64,000 nucleotides of DNA from Geodermatophilus siccatus (GTDB lineage Bacteria; Actinomycetota; Actinomycetes; Mycobacteriales; Geodermatophilaceae), in NCBI RefSeq assembly GCF_900103785.1, contig NZ_FNHE01000001.1, positions 633,085 through 697,084 of the forward strand, written 5' to 3'. The number at the start of each line of letters is the position of its first letter. Within the stretch, counting starts at the first letter, position 1. The notes beneath the pieces were generated by a model, which was given only the letters and a program-made list of their open reading frames with translations, was not told the DNA's origin and ran no database searches. Made by a program: the position numbers and the translations under genes. Of the stretch, positions 55,844 through 63,685 are shown piece after piece.

Positions 55844-58000
55844 GTGACCGAGGAGCGCGCGACGGCGGGCCCTCCCCCGGCCGGGGGGCGGTCCGACAAC
55901 GCCTTCCTCGCGCTCGTCCGCATCCCGGTGTTCCGGCGGCTGTGGGCCGCGATCACCGTCTCCAGCCTCGGCGACTGGCTGGGGCTGCTGGCCACGACGG
56001 CGATGGCCCAGCAGCTCACCCGCGGCGAGTCCCTGGCCGTGCAGGGCGCGGCCATCTCCGGCGTCATCCTCACCCGGCTGCTGCCCGACCTCGTGCTGGG
56101 ACCGCTGGCCGGGGCGCTGGCCGACCGGCTGGACCGGCGGACGACGGTGGTCGTCGGCGAGCTGCTGGCGCTGACGCTGTACCTGTCGATCGCGGTCACC
56201 TACGAGCTGACCTGGCTCTACGTCGCCCAGTTCCTCGTCGAGGCCGTCGGGCTGTTCACCAACCCGGCCAAGCAGGCGATCTGGGTCTCGATCGTGCCCC
56301 GCGAGCGGCTCGCCGTCGCCAACCAGGTCTCGCTGTTCTCCGTGTACGGCGCGGTCCCCGTCGCCGCCCTGCTGTTCGCGCTGCTGTCCACGGTCAGCCG
56401 GCTCCTGGGCGAGGGCGACGGCAGCGAGGCGCGGACGGCGATCGTCGTCGCCCTGGTCGTCAACGCCGCCAGCTTCGGCCTGAGCGCCGCCACCGTGCTG
56501 TGCTCCCGCCGGCTCATCCCGGGCACCCCGGTCGACCGGGACGGCGCGCAGCGCAACGTCCTCTCGCTGGTCGTGGAGGGCGTGGCCTTCCTGCGCGGCC
56601 AGCCGTTCATGCGCGCCCTCTACGTCGGCGTGATCGGCGCGTTCGGCGCCGGCGGGCTCACCGTCGGCGTCGCCCAGCTGTACGTGGCCACCCTGCAGGC
56701 CGGCGCGGCCGGCTACTCGGTCGTGTTCGGCGTGGTCTTCACCGGCCTGGCCATCGGCATGCTGGCCGGCCCGCGCATCCTGCCCACGGTGCCGCGGCGC
56801 AGCGTCTTCACCCACGCCATCGGGCTGGCCGGCGTGGCGCTGCTGGCGATGTCGCTGCTGCGGGACTTCGTGCTGGCCACCGCCGCGGCGTTCTGCGTGG
56901 GCCTGTTCGCCGGCGTCAGCTGGATCATCGGCTACACGCTCATCGGCTTCGAGGTCGAGGACCGGCTGCGCGGCCGGGTCTTCGCCTTCGTCATCTCCTC
57001 GGTGCGCATCGTGCTGCTGCTGGCCGTGGCGGTCGGCCCCGGGTTGGCCGGGCTGCTGGGCACCCACGACGTCCGTCTCGGCGACCTGGTGCTCACCCTC
57101 ACCGGCCCCGGTCTGACGCTGCTGGTCGGCGGGGTGATCGCCCTGGCCGTCAGCGCCTACGCCACCCGCCAGGTGGTGCCGGTCCGCTCGCGCACCCGCG
57201 TCCGCGACGTGCTGCGGCTGCTGTGGGGCCGCTCGGACCTGTTCTCGGCCGCCTCCAGCGGCGTGGGGCTGTTCGTCGTCGTCGAGGGGGCCGACCGCGA
57301 GCTGACCCGCCGGTACACCGCGGACCTGGCCCAGGTGCTGCGCGACTGCGGCTGCCCGGTCGAGGTCACCGCCGAGCCCAGTGACACGCGGCTGGGCCGG
57401 CAGGTGCGCGGTCTGCTCTTCCCGGCCGCGCCCGGCTCGAGCACCGGCGTCCCGCAGCCGAGGCCGGCCGTCGACGACACCGGCCGCCCGGTCACGGCGC
57501 ACACCGCCGCGCTGCTGGCCGCCGCCGACCGCGCCCAGCACGTCGCGACGGTGATCCGCCCCGCCCTCGAGGCCAACCGGGTGGTGGTCAACACCCACTA
57601 CGTGGACACCTCGATCGCCTTCCACGGCGCCGGCCAGGGGCTCGACGGCGACCGCATCTTCCGGACGTCGCTGTGGGGCACCCGCGGGCTGCTGCCCGAC
57701 CTGACCGTCGTCGTGGACTCCCCGGTGACCTCGGCACCCGCGGGTGCGGACGCCGAGGCGGTGCGCCGCGCCTTCCTCGCGCTCGCCGAGGCGGCACCGG
57801 ACCGCTACGTCGTCGTCCCCGGGGAGCTGCTGGGCGAGGGCGAGGGGCTGGTCTCCCCCGTCGTCCGCCGGCGGCTGGCCACCCTGGTGGCCTCCCGCTA
57901 CCCGGCCGCCGGGGGCGCCGCGTCGGCCTCCGCGGGTGCGACGACGCCCGGCGCGGCCTCCGCCACTGCCGTGGAACGGGCCGGTCGCTCCGTAGGCTGA
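55844..58000 (+). CDS. MFS transporter fused to a thymidylate-kinase-like domain lacking its P-loop
   Basis: 718 aa. Residues ~20-430 form an MFS-type membrane domain with about twelve hydrophobic segments (GVILTRLLPDLVLGPLAGAL, ADRLDRRTTVVVGELLALTL). Residues ~470-690 align with thymidylate kinase (FVVVEGAD, EVTAEPSDTRLGRQVRGLLF, VDTSIAFHGAGQGLDGD). The usual GxDGxGKST is here GADRELT, with no P-loop lysine, and the DRY-type motif is altered to NTHYVDTS, so catalysis is unlikely. MFS-dTMP kinase fusions are known in actinobacteria, but role and substrate are not. GTG start at 55844. Confidence 0.85.
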   Translation: MTEERATAGPPPAGGRSDNAFLALVRIPVFRRLWAAITVSSLGDWLGLLATTAMAQQLTRGESLAVQGAAISGVILTRLLPDLVLGPLAGALADRLDRRTTVVVGELLALTLYLSIAVTYELTWLYVAQFLVEAVGLFTNPAKQAIWVSIVPRERLAVANQVSLFSVYGAVPVAALLFALLSTVSRLLGEGDGSEARTAIVVALVVNAASFGLSAATVLCSRRLIPGTPVDRDGAQRNVLSLVVEGVAFLRGQPFMRALYVGVIGAFGAGGLTVGVAQLYVATLQAGAAGYSVVFGVVFTGLAIGMLAGPRILPTVPRRSVFTHAIGLAGVALLAMSLLRDFVLATAAAFCVGLFAGVSWIIGYTLIGFEVEDRLRGRVFAFVISSVRIVLLLAVAVGPGLAGLLGTHDVRLGDLVLTLTGPGLTLLVGGVIALAVSAYATRQVVPVRSRTRVRDVLRLLWGRSDLFSAASSGVGLFVVVEGADRELTRRYTADLAQVLRDCGCPVEVTAEPSDTRLGRQVRGLLFPAAPGSSTGVPQPRPAVDDTGRPVTAHTAALLAAADRAQHVATVIRPALEANRVVVNTHYVDTSIAFHGAGQGLDGDRIFRTSLWGTRGLLPDLTVVVDSPVTSAPAGADAEAVRRAFLALAEAAPDRYVVVPGELLGEGEGLVSPVVRRRLATLVASRYPAAGGAASASAGATTPGAASATAVERAGRSVG

Positions 58001-58004
58001 CCAC

Positions 58005-58080
58005 GTGACCGAGCGTGCGAGGTCACGCAGCGGCACAGCACGGTCGGCACGGGTCCGACGAGCGCCAGCGAGGAGGACAC
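58005..58080 (+). repeat. Family 1 repeat, copy B (before the methyltransferase)
   Basis: Starts GTGACCGAGCGTGCGAGGTC four bases after the previous stop and ends CGACGAGCGCCAGCGAGGAG, giving the Shine-Dalgarno for GTG 58081. The methyltransferase gene itself opens with GTGACGGAGCTCGCG, the start of a further copy, so its first codons may derive from the repeat. Confidence 0.8.
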
Positions 58081-58929
58081 GTGACGGAGCTCGCGCGCTG
58101 GACGGCCGAGGACACCGAGGACGTCGTCTGCTGCCTGTGCCGGCTGCCCGGCACGCTGGTGCACGACGTCGCCCCGTTCGGCGTGGTCCGCTGCCCGCAG
58201 TGCGAGCTGGTCTTCATCAGCCCGCGGCTGCGCCCCGAGGCGCTGCAACGGCTCTACGACGACGTGGGGTACTTCGAGGGCGGCGTCTACGGGTCGGGGG
58301 TCTCCTCGGACGACGGCGCCCCCTCGGCCGAGGGTCGCTGGTCGCCGGCGATGCTGCTGCAGCGCACCTGGACGGCGGGCCGCCTCGCCCTGGTCGACCG
58401 CGAGCGCGGCGGCGCGGCCGCGGGTGGGCGGCTGCTCGAGGTCGGCGCCGGCTACGGGCTGTTCCTCGCCGCGGCGCGGGAGGCCGGCTGGACGACGTCC
58501 GGCGTCGAGCTGTCCCGCACCGGGGTCGGGCACGCCCAGGACGCCCTCGGGCTCGACGTGTTCTGCGGCCAGCTGGAGGACGCGCCGCTGACCCCGGGCT
58601 TCGACGTCGTGTGCGCCTGGGACACCGCCGAGCACGTGCCCGACCCGCTGTCCTTCTGGCGGACGGTGCGCTCGCTGGTCGCCGACGACGGCGTCGTCCT
58701 GTTCTCGACGCCCTACGTCTCCTCGCTGCCGGCGCGGCTGCTGGGCACCCGCTGGTGGACGCTCAAGCCGACCGAGCACATCTGGCACTTCACGCCGCGC
58801 ACCCACGCGCTGGTGCTGGCCCGGGCCGGGCTCGCGCTCACCCGGGTGATCCGCAGCCCGCTGGCCCCGGCGAACGCCGGCCGGCTGGACTCCCTGGTCG
58901 GCGTGGCCCGGCCGATCCCGGGCTCCTGA
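58081..58929 (+). CDS. SAM-dependent methyltransferase with an N-terminal zinc-ribbon-like segment
   Basis: 282 aa. CCLC and RCPQC near residues 17-41 look like a metal-binding ribbon, followed by ELVFISPRLRPEALQRLYDD. The SAM motif I is LLEVGAGYGLFLAAA, then VVCAWDTAEHVPDPLSFW. Similar to class I C-methyltransferases of the Methyltransf_23 type. Substrate unknown. GTG at 58081 is placed by the GAGGAGG supplied by the repeat. Confidence 0.83.
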   Translation: MTELARWTAEDTEDVVCCLCRLPGTLVHDVAPFGVVRCPQCELVFISPRLRPEALQRLYDDVGYFEGGVYGSGVSSDDGAPSAEGRWSPAMLLQRTWTAGRLALVDRERGGAAAGGRLLEVGAGYGLFLAAAREAGWTTSGVELSRTGVGHAQDALGLDVFCGQLEDAPLTPGFDVVCAWDTAEHVPDPLSFWRTVRSLVADDGVVLFSTPYVSSLPARLLGTRWWTLKPTEHIWHFTPRTHALVLARAGLALTRVIRSPLAPANAGRLDSLVGVARPIPGS

Positions 58930-59019
58930 GGAGGGGCCCAGTCCGCGGCGGGATCGGTGCGGCCCCGTCCCGGGTCCTGCCCTGAGCCCGCGAGGGGTGG
59001 GGAGGACGGGGGTCCGTCC
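58930..59019. terminator. Family 2 repeat between convergent genes
   Basis: GGCCCCGTCCCGGG and GGGGAGGACGGGGGTCC flank GCCCGCGAGGGGTG, an arrangement that folds on either strand and separates the methyltransferase from the GlxA-type gene. Confidence 0.6.
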
Positions 59020-60015
59020 TCACGCGGCGCGGTCGTCGTCCGCCGCGGCGAGCGCGGCCCGGAAGGTCTGCCGGTAGGCCCGCGGCGACACCCCGCGCCG
59101 GCGGGTGAACTGCTCGCGGAACCCGGCGGCGGTGCCGAAGCCCACGAGCCGGGCGATCTCCTCGACCGGCGCGTCGCTCTCCTCGAGCAGCGCCTCCGCG
59201 GCCGCGAGGCGGCGGCCGAGCAGCCAGGCGTGCGGGGTCGTCCCGGTCGTCGCCTTGAACCGGCGGGCGAAGCTGCGCGGGCTCATCAGCGCGCGGCGGG
59301 CGAGCAGCTCGACGCTGAGGTCGTCGGCGAGGTGGTTCTGCGCCCACTCCAGGACGGCGCCGAGCAGGTCGTCCTCGCACTCGGCGACGGGCGCGTCGAT
59401 GAACTGCGCCTGCCCGCCGTCGCGGTGGGGCGGCACCACCATCTCGCGCGCCAGCGCGTTGGCGGCCGCGGCGCCCCACTCCCGGCGCACGAGGTGCAGC
59501 AGCGTGTCGACGCCGGCCGCCGTCCCCGCACCGGTGAGGATCCGGCCGTTGTCGACGTAGAGCACCGAGGGGTCCACCTCCACGGCGGGGTAGCGGGCGG
59601 CCAGCTCGCCGGCCCACTTCCAGTGGGTGGTGACCCGCTTGCCGTCGAGCAGCCCCGCCTCGGCGAGCACGAACGCGCCCGTGCAGTGGCTGATGACCGT
59701 GGCACCGCGGGCGTACGCCTCGCGGAGGGCGTCGAGCAGCACCGGCGAGGGCACGCGGTCGAACAGCTCCCACGCCGTGATCGAGACGATGTCCGAGGAG
59801 GCCAGTCGCTCCAGTCCGTGCTCCACCGTGATGGGGATGCCGGTGTCGGTGCGCAGGACACCGGGCGACTCGCTGACCAGCGCGAAGTCGAAGCGCGGCA
59901 GCCCCATGTGCCGACGGTCGTAGCCGAAGACCTCGGCACAGACGCCGAGGCCGAAGCTGCCGACGAGACCGTCGGCGACGATCACGCTCACCACGAGGGG
60001 ACGGTCGGTGCTCAT
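59020..60015 (-). CDS. GlxA-type AraC family transcriptional regulator
   Basis: 331 aa. N-terminal DJ-1/PfpI-like sensor domain (about residues 5-190; ISHCTGAFVLAEAGLLDGKR holds the elbow Cys) and C-terminal AraC helix-turn-helix pair (LSVELLARRALMSPRSFARR, FKATTGTTPHAWLLGRRL, VGFGTAAGFREQFTRR). The effector is unknown. Start ATG 60015 or GTG 60021; no clear Shine-Dalgarno decides. Confidence 0.9.
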   Translation of the reverse strand: MSTDRPLVVSVIVADGLVGSFGLGVCAEVFGYDRRHMGLPRFDFALVSESPGVLRTDTGIPITVEHGLERLASSDIVSITAWELFDRVPSPVLLDALREAYARGATVISHCTGAFVLAEAGLLDGKRVTTHWKWAGELAARYPAVEVDPSVLYVDNGRILTGAGTAAGVDTLLHLVRREWGAAAANALAREMVVPPHRDGGQAQFIDAPVAECEDDLLGAVLEWAQNHLADDLSVELLARRALMSPRSFARRFKATTGTTPHAWLLGRRLAAAEALLEESDAPVEEIARLVGFGTAAGFREQFTRRRGVSPRAYRQTFRAALAAADDDRAA

Positions 60016-60096
60016 GCGCACAGCATGGCAGGAAAGCTGCGACAGCGGTCACTTCTGCCACTCGTGCCGGCGACCGCCCGGGAGCACGCTGCTCGT

Positions 60097-60303
60097 GTGC
60101 TGCTGATCACCTGCCCCGTGACGAGGACCGACGAGCTGGTCGCCGACCGGCGCATCCGCTCGGTGGTCAACCACCCGACCCACATCGCGCTGCACGTCGA
60201 GTGCCCCTGCGGCGGCGTGCACGTGTACCGCACCGGCCGCCGGTGGGAGGCCGCCCGCCGTGCAGCCGCGGCTCGACCTGCGCCGGAACTCACCTCCGCC
60301 TAG
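60097..60303 (+). CDS. Small protein with CPCGG motif, 68 aa
   Basis: Starts GTG at 60097: VLLITCPVTRTDELV, then VNHPTHIALHVECPCGGVHV and YRTGRRWEAAR. The cysteines (ITCP and ECPCGG) and histidines suggest a small metal-binding protein. Codon use is native. An in-frame ATG at 60024 is possible but would overlap the promoter region of the divergent regulator. Not recognised beyond this. Confidence 0.55.
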   Translation: MLLITCPVTRTDELVADRRIRSVVNHPTHIALHVECPCGGVHVYRTGRRWEAARRAAAARPAPELTSA

Positions 60304-60306
60304 ACT
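60301..60306 (+). promoter_or_regulatory. Leaderless -10 box of the DUF3072 gene
   Basis: TAGACT ends seven bases before the ATG at 60314, the spacing expected if transcription begins at the start codon. Confidence 0.6.
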
Positions 60307-60313
60307 CGAACAC

Positions 60314-60523
60314 ATGAGCGAACCCACTGCGAATGACGACCGCAGCGCCCAGAAGGACCCGTCCGACTGGGTGACCGGTGACGAGCCGGCCACCGGCGCG
60401 CAGAAGAGCTACCTGCACACGCTGGCCCGCGAGGCCGGCGAGGACGTGCCGGACGACATCTCCAAGGCCGACGCGTCGCGCAAGATCGACGAGCTGCAGG
60501 ACGAGACCGGCCGGGGCAACTGA
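60314..60523 (+). CDS. DUF3072 family small protein
   Basis: 69 aa: DWVTGDEPATGAQKSYLHTL, then AREAGEDVPDDISKADASRK and IDELQDETG match DUF3072, a small soluble family of unknown function common in actinobacteria. No signal peptide or membrane segment. It is convergent with regX3. Confidence 0.85.
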   Translation: MSEPTANDDRSAQKDPSDWVTGDEPATGAQKSYLHTLAREAGEDVPDDISKADASRKIDELQDETGRGN

Positions 60524-60540
60524 CCCCGGCCGGCCCGTCC

Positions 60541-60755
60541 GGCACCTGGCCGCGGTGCCGTCGAGAGGTGGGCCCGTAGGGGTCCGCGACGAGGCGGCGG
60601 TCGGGCTGAACGCCGGTCGGGGACGGCACGTGGCCGCGGACGCCGACGTGCGCCGCCCTGCGAGGCGCCTCGACGAGCGGGGGCCGGAGGCCTCCGTGAG
60701 GAGAGGCAGGCAGGGCTCCGCTCAGCTGGGGAACGGCACCTGGCCGCGGTGTCGG
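60541..60755 (-). repeat. Family 3 repeat array between convergent genes
   Basis: On the minus strand the core GCGGCCACGTGCCGTCCCCG is exact at 60618-60637, with divergent copies at 60728-60747 (CAGGTGCCGTTCCC form) and at the far end near 60541-60555. GGAGGCCTCCGGCCCCCGCTC lies between, cited here only as a block shared with 47611-47845. The array begins about 20 bp after the regX3 stop, in the same orientation relative to the gene as the other locus. Confidence 0.7.
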
Positions 60756-60774
60756 CCGGTAGGCCGACCGAGTA

Positions 60775-61455
60775 CTACGCCTCCAGCTTGTAGCCCAGAC
60801 CGCGGACGGTCACCAGGTACTTGGGGTTGGCGGGGTCCGGCTCGATCTTGGCGCGCAGCCGCTTGACGTGGACGTCGAGGGTCTTGGTGTCGCCCACGTA
60901 GTCCGAGCCCCACACCCGGTCGATGAGCTGGACCCGGGTGAGCACCCGCCCGGCGTTGCGCATGAGCAGCTCGAGCAGGTCGAACTCCTTGAGCGGCAGG
61001 GCGACCGGCTCGCCGTCCACCGAGACGACGTGCCGTTCGACGTCCATGCGCACCGGGCCGGCCTCCAGGGCCGAGTCGACCGGTGCCTCGACGTCGCCGC
61101 GGCGGCGCAGCACCGCGCGGATGCGGGCGACCAGCTCGCGGGCCGAGTACGGCTTGGTGACGTAGTCGTCGGCACCGAGCTCCAGGCCGACCACCTTGTC
61201 GACCTCGGAGTCCTTCGCCGTCAGCATGATGATCGGCACGCCGCTGCGGGAGCGCAGCTGGCGGCAGACCTCGGTGCCGGGCAGCCCCGGCAACATGAGG
61301 TCGAGGAGCACGATGTCGGCACCGCCGCGGTCGAACTCGGCGAGCGCCTCCGGCCCGGTGGTGGCCACGACCGGGTGGAACCCCTCCTTCCGCAGCATGT
61401 AGGACAGCGCTTCGGAGAAGGACTCCTCGTCCTCCACGACCAGCACTCGGGTCAT
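60775..61455 (-). CDS. regX3: Phosphate-responsive response regulator (RegX3/PhoP type)
   Basis: 226 aa OmpR-class regulator. Phospho-acceptor Asp52 in IVLLDLMLPG, acidic pair EDE at 8-10, Thr79 and Lys101 in DYVTKPYSARELV. The C-terminal winged helix has LKEFDLLELLMRNAGRVLTR, then DVHVKRLRAKIE and VRGLGYKLEA. The ATG overlaps the kinase stop (ATGA). The PHO box beyond the kinase gene indicates the Streptomyces PhoP-like role in phosphate starvation. Confidence 0.94.
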   Translation of the reverse strand: MTRVLVVEDEESFSEALSYMLRKEGFHPVVATTGPEALAEFDRGGADIVLLDLMLPGLPGTEVCRQLRSRSGVPIIMLTAKDSEVDKVVGLELGADDYVTKPYSARELVARIRAVLRRRGDVEAPVDSALEAGPVRMDVERHVVSVDGEPVALPLKEFDLLELLMRNAGRVLTRVQLIDRVWGSDYVGDTKTLDVHVKRLRAKIEPDPANPKYLVTVRGLGYKLEA

Positions 61456-62681
61456 GACCGTCCTTCCGGGGCGTCAGCGGCGGACGGGCCGCCGGCCAGG
61501 TCGTGCTCGGCCGGCGCGTCACCGGCGGGTTCGGGTGCGGCTCGGACCAGCGGGATCCGCAGGGTGAAGGTGGAGCCGAGGCCCTCCTCGCTCCACACGC
61601 TCACCGAGCCGCCGTGGTTGGTGGCCACGTGCTTAACGATCGCCAGCCCGAGGCCGGTGCCTCCGGTACGGCTGGCCCGGGACTGGTCGACCCGGTAGAA
61701 GCGCTCGAACACCCGCGAGCGGTCCTCGCGCGGGATGCCGATGCCGCTGTCGGTCACGGTGATCTCCGCGAAGCCGGCGCGGGCGCGGGCGCCAACGGCG
61801 ATCCGGGTGTTCTCGGGGCTGTAGCTGACGGCGTTGGCCAGCAGGTTGGTGACCGCCGTGGCCAGCTGCGACTCCACGCCGCGCACCACCAGCCCGCTCT
61901 CGCCGCCGGAGACGATGGTGATCTGCTTGGCGGTGGCCGCCAGCTTGGTGCGGTCGACCGCCTCGGCGATGACCGTGTCGACGTCGACCGGCACGAGCTC
62001 GGGCAGCGGCTCACCGCCCTGCAGCCGGGACAGGTCGATGAGCTCGCGGACCAGGCGAGCCAGCCGATCGGCCTCGTGCGTCATCCGGCTGGCGAAGCGA
62101 CGCACCGTCTCCGGGTCGTCGGCGGCGTCCTCGATCGCCTCGGCGAGCAGCGAGAGCGCCCCGACCGGGGTCTTCAGCTCGTGGCCGACGTTGGCGACGA
62201 AGTCCCGGCGGACCGCCTCGACCCGGCGCGCCTCGGTCACGTCCTGCAGCACCAGCGCCACCGGCCCGGGCGCCGGGCCGGAACCCCGCTCCAGCCGGAC
62301 GCCGAGCACCCCCACCTGCCGCGGCCCCCCGCCGACCACCGCGCCGGGCAGCGACACCTCGGCGCGACGTCGGCCGTCCTCGCGGACCGCGCGGGCCAGC
62401 TCCAGCAGCTCGGGGACCAGCAGCCGGGTCTGGCGGACGATGCCGAGGGAGCGGGCCGCGGGGTTCGCCAGCAGGACCACGTCATCGGCGTCGAGCAGGA
62501 CGATGGCCGGGTCGATCAGGTCGAGCAGCCGCCGGGATAGGACCGCCTCGGGGGCGGGACCGTCGGACGGGGCGACCCGCTCGGGGTCGGGGCGGCGCGG
62601 ACGCACCAGCAGCGTGGCGACCAGGACGCCGACCACCAGGCCGACGACGACGCCGACCAGCAGGGCGACCGACGAGCTCAC
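61452..62681 (-). CDS. senX3: Sensor histidine kinase (SenX3/PhoR type)
   Basis: 409 aa. A single N-terminal membrane helix (residues 5-26), a PAS-like region (residues ~45-150), phospho-acceptor His167 in FVANVGHELKTPVGALS, N box LLANAVSYSPENT, then DSGIGIPREDRSRVFERFYR and GGTGLGLAIVKHV. Having one helix and no large external domain, it probably senses phosphate through the Pst transporter and PhoU rather than directly. Divergent from phoU. Confidence 0.94.
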   Translation of the reverse strand: MSSSVALLVGVVVGLVVGVLVATLLVRPRRPDPERVAPSDGPAPEAVLSRRLLDLIDPAIVLLDADDVVLLANPAARSLGIVRQTRLLVPELLELARAVREDGRRRAEVSLPGAVVGGGPRQVGVLGVRLERGSGPAPGPVALVLQDVTEARRVEAVRRDFVANVGHELKTPVGALSLLAEAIEDAADDPETVRRFASRMTHEADRLARLVRELIDLSRLQGGEPLPELVPVDVDTVIAEAVDRTKLAATAKQITIVSGGESGLVVRGVESQLATAVTNLLANAVSYSPENTRIAVGARARAGFAEITVTDSGIGIPREDRSRVFERFYRVDQSRASRTGGTGLGLAIVKHVATNHGGSVSVWSEEGLGSTFTLRIPLVRAAPEPAGDAPAEHDLAGGPSAADAPEGRS

Positions 62682-62753
62682 GGGCCGATGCTAGGCCGGA
62701 CGGACCGCCGGACACCCCCCGTACGGGTGACCGAGACACCCCGGACCGTGACT

Positions 62754-62786
62754 GTTCACGTCCCGGTGTCCACCCGTTCACCGACG
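62754..62786 (+). promoter_or_regulatory. PHO box of three 11-bp direct repeats
   Basis: GTTCACG (62754), GGTGTCC (62765) and GTTCACC (62776) start exactly 11 bp apart, matching the Streptomyces PhoP-binding direct-repeat unit. It lies between the divergent senX3 and phoU genes, upstream of the likely phoU -10 box (TACCCT, 62814-62819), where an activator would bind. Confidence 0.8.
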
Positions 62787-62905
62787 AGGCCGAACTGGGT
62801 CGACAGACGGTCCTACCCTCGGGGTCCAGAGATCGTCGGGGCCTCGAGCAGCGGGTACCCCGGAGCGTTGGGCCACGGCCGACAGGGCCGGCGAGGAGGA
62901 CGACG

Positions 62906-63565
62906 GTGCGGCAGCACTACCACGAGGAACTCGAAGACATCAACAACTGCCTGGTCGAGATGGCGAACTCGGTCGGGTCGGCCATGAGCAAGGCCACCAC
63001 CGCACTCCTGGATGCCGACATCGAGCTGGCGAACCTGGTGATCGAGGGCGACGAGCACATCGACGCCACCCGGGAGAGTATCGAGCAGCGGTGCTTCACC
63101 CTGCTGGCCCGGCAGGCACCGGTCGCCACGGACCTGCGCACCATCACCGCCGGGATGCGGATCATCAGCGACCTCGAGCGCATGGGTGACCTCGCCGTCC
63201 ACGTCGCGAAGCTGGCGCGGATGCGCTTCCCCGAGCACGCGGTCCCGCAGGAGCTGCGGCCCATCTTCATGGAGGCCGGGCACGTCGCCGAGAGCCTGGT
63301 GACGCAGACGGCGACCGTCATCGCCAAGCTCGACGTCGAGGCGGCCGCCGCGCTGGAGGCCGAGGACGACCTGATGGACCAGTTGCACCGGCAGCTGTTC
63401 AACGAGCTGCTCGTCAAGGACTGGCCGCACGGCATGGAGGCGGCCATCGACATCACCCTGCTGGGCCGCTACTACGAGCGCTTCGCCGACCACGCGGTCA
63501 GCGTCGCCCGCCGGGTGGTCTACCTGGTCACCGGCGAGCGGGAGATGCACGCGACGGCCGACTAG
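62906..63565 (+). CDS. phoU: Phosphate signalling protein PhoU
   Basis: 219 aa, all-helical, two PhoU repeats (about residues 15-105 and 118-210) with the metal-binding patterns ERMGDLAVHVAKLARM and YYERFADHAVSVARRVVYL. It links the Pst phosphate transporter to the SenX3/PhoR kinase and represses signalling when phosphate is plentiful. GTG at 62906 follows GAGGAGGA by five bases. The insertion sequence begins immediately after its stop. Confidence 0.95.
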   Translation: MRQHYHEELEDINNCLVEMANSVGSAMSKATTALLDADIELANLVIEGDEHIDATRESIEQRCFTLLARQAPVATDLRTITAGMRIISDLERMGDLAVHVAKLARMRFPEHAVPQELRPIFMEAGHVAESLVTQTATVIAKLDVEAAAALEAEDDLMDQLHRQLFNELLVKDWPHGMEAAIDITLLGRYYERFADHAVSVARRVVYLVTGEREMHATAD

Positions 63566-63622
63566 TTGTACTGATCGGGCAGGTTGGTGCACCGCGTGGT
63601 GAACGGTCGATCTTGATGTGGG

Positions 63623-63685
63623 GAGGGACCTCCGGGTTCGGTGTGAGAGCCGCCAAGCACTCACCCAGACCCCAGGAGGTCCCTC
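63623..63685 (+). promoter_or_regulatory. Hairpin sequestering the transposase ribosome binding site
   Basis: GAGGGACCTCC (63623-63633) and its exact complement GGAGGTCCCTC (63675-63685) form an 11-bp stem that contains the Shine-Dalgarno AGGAGGT and ends at the base before the GTG. Inside the loop GGGT/ACCC and GTGAG/CTCAC can pair further. Transcripts entering from phoU would fold it and hide the site. Confidence 0.7.

Noticed and set aside
18958..59019. Repeats considered as CRISPR arrays
   Set aside because: The copies are scattered kilobases apart, imperfect and palindromic, without regular spacers or cas genes.
60301..60340. TAGACTCGAACAC read as a tRNA 3' end
   Set aside because: It is a -10 box immediately before the DUF3072 ATG and no cloverleaf can be drawn.
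62711..62729. CACCCCCC ... GGGTG as a 6C RNA
   Set aside because: Only one short stem is present; the two C-loop hairpins that define 6C RNA are not found.
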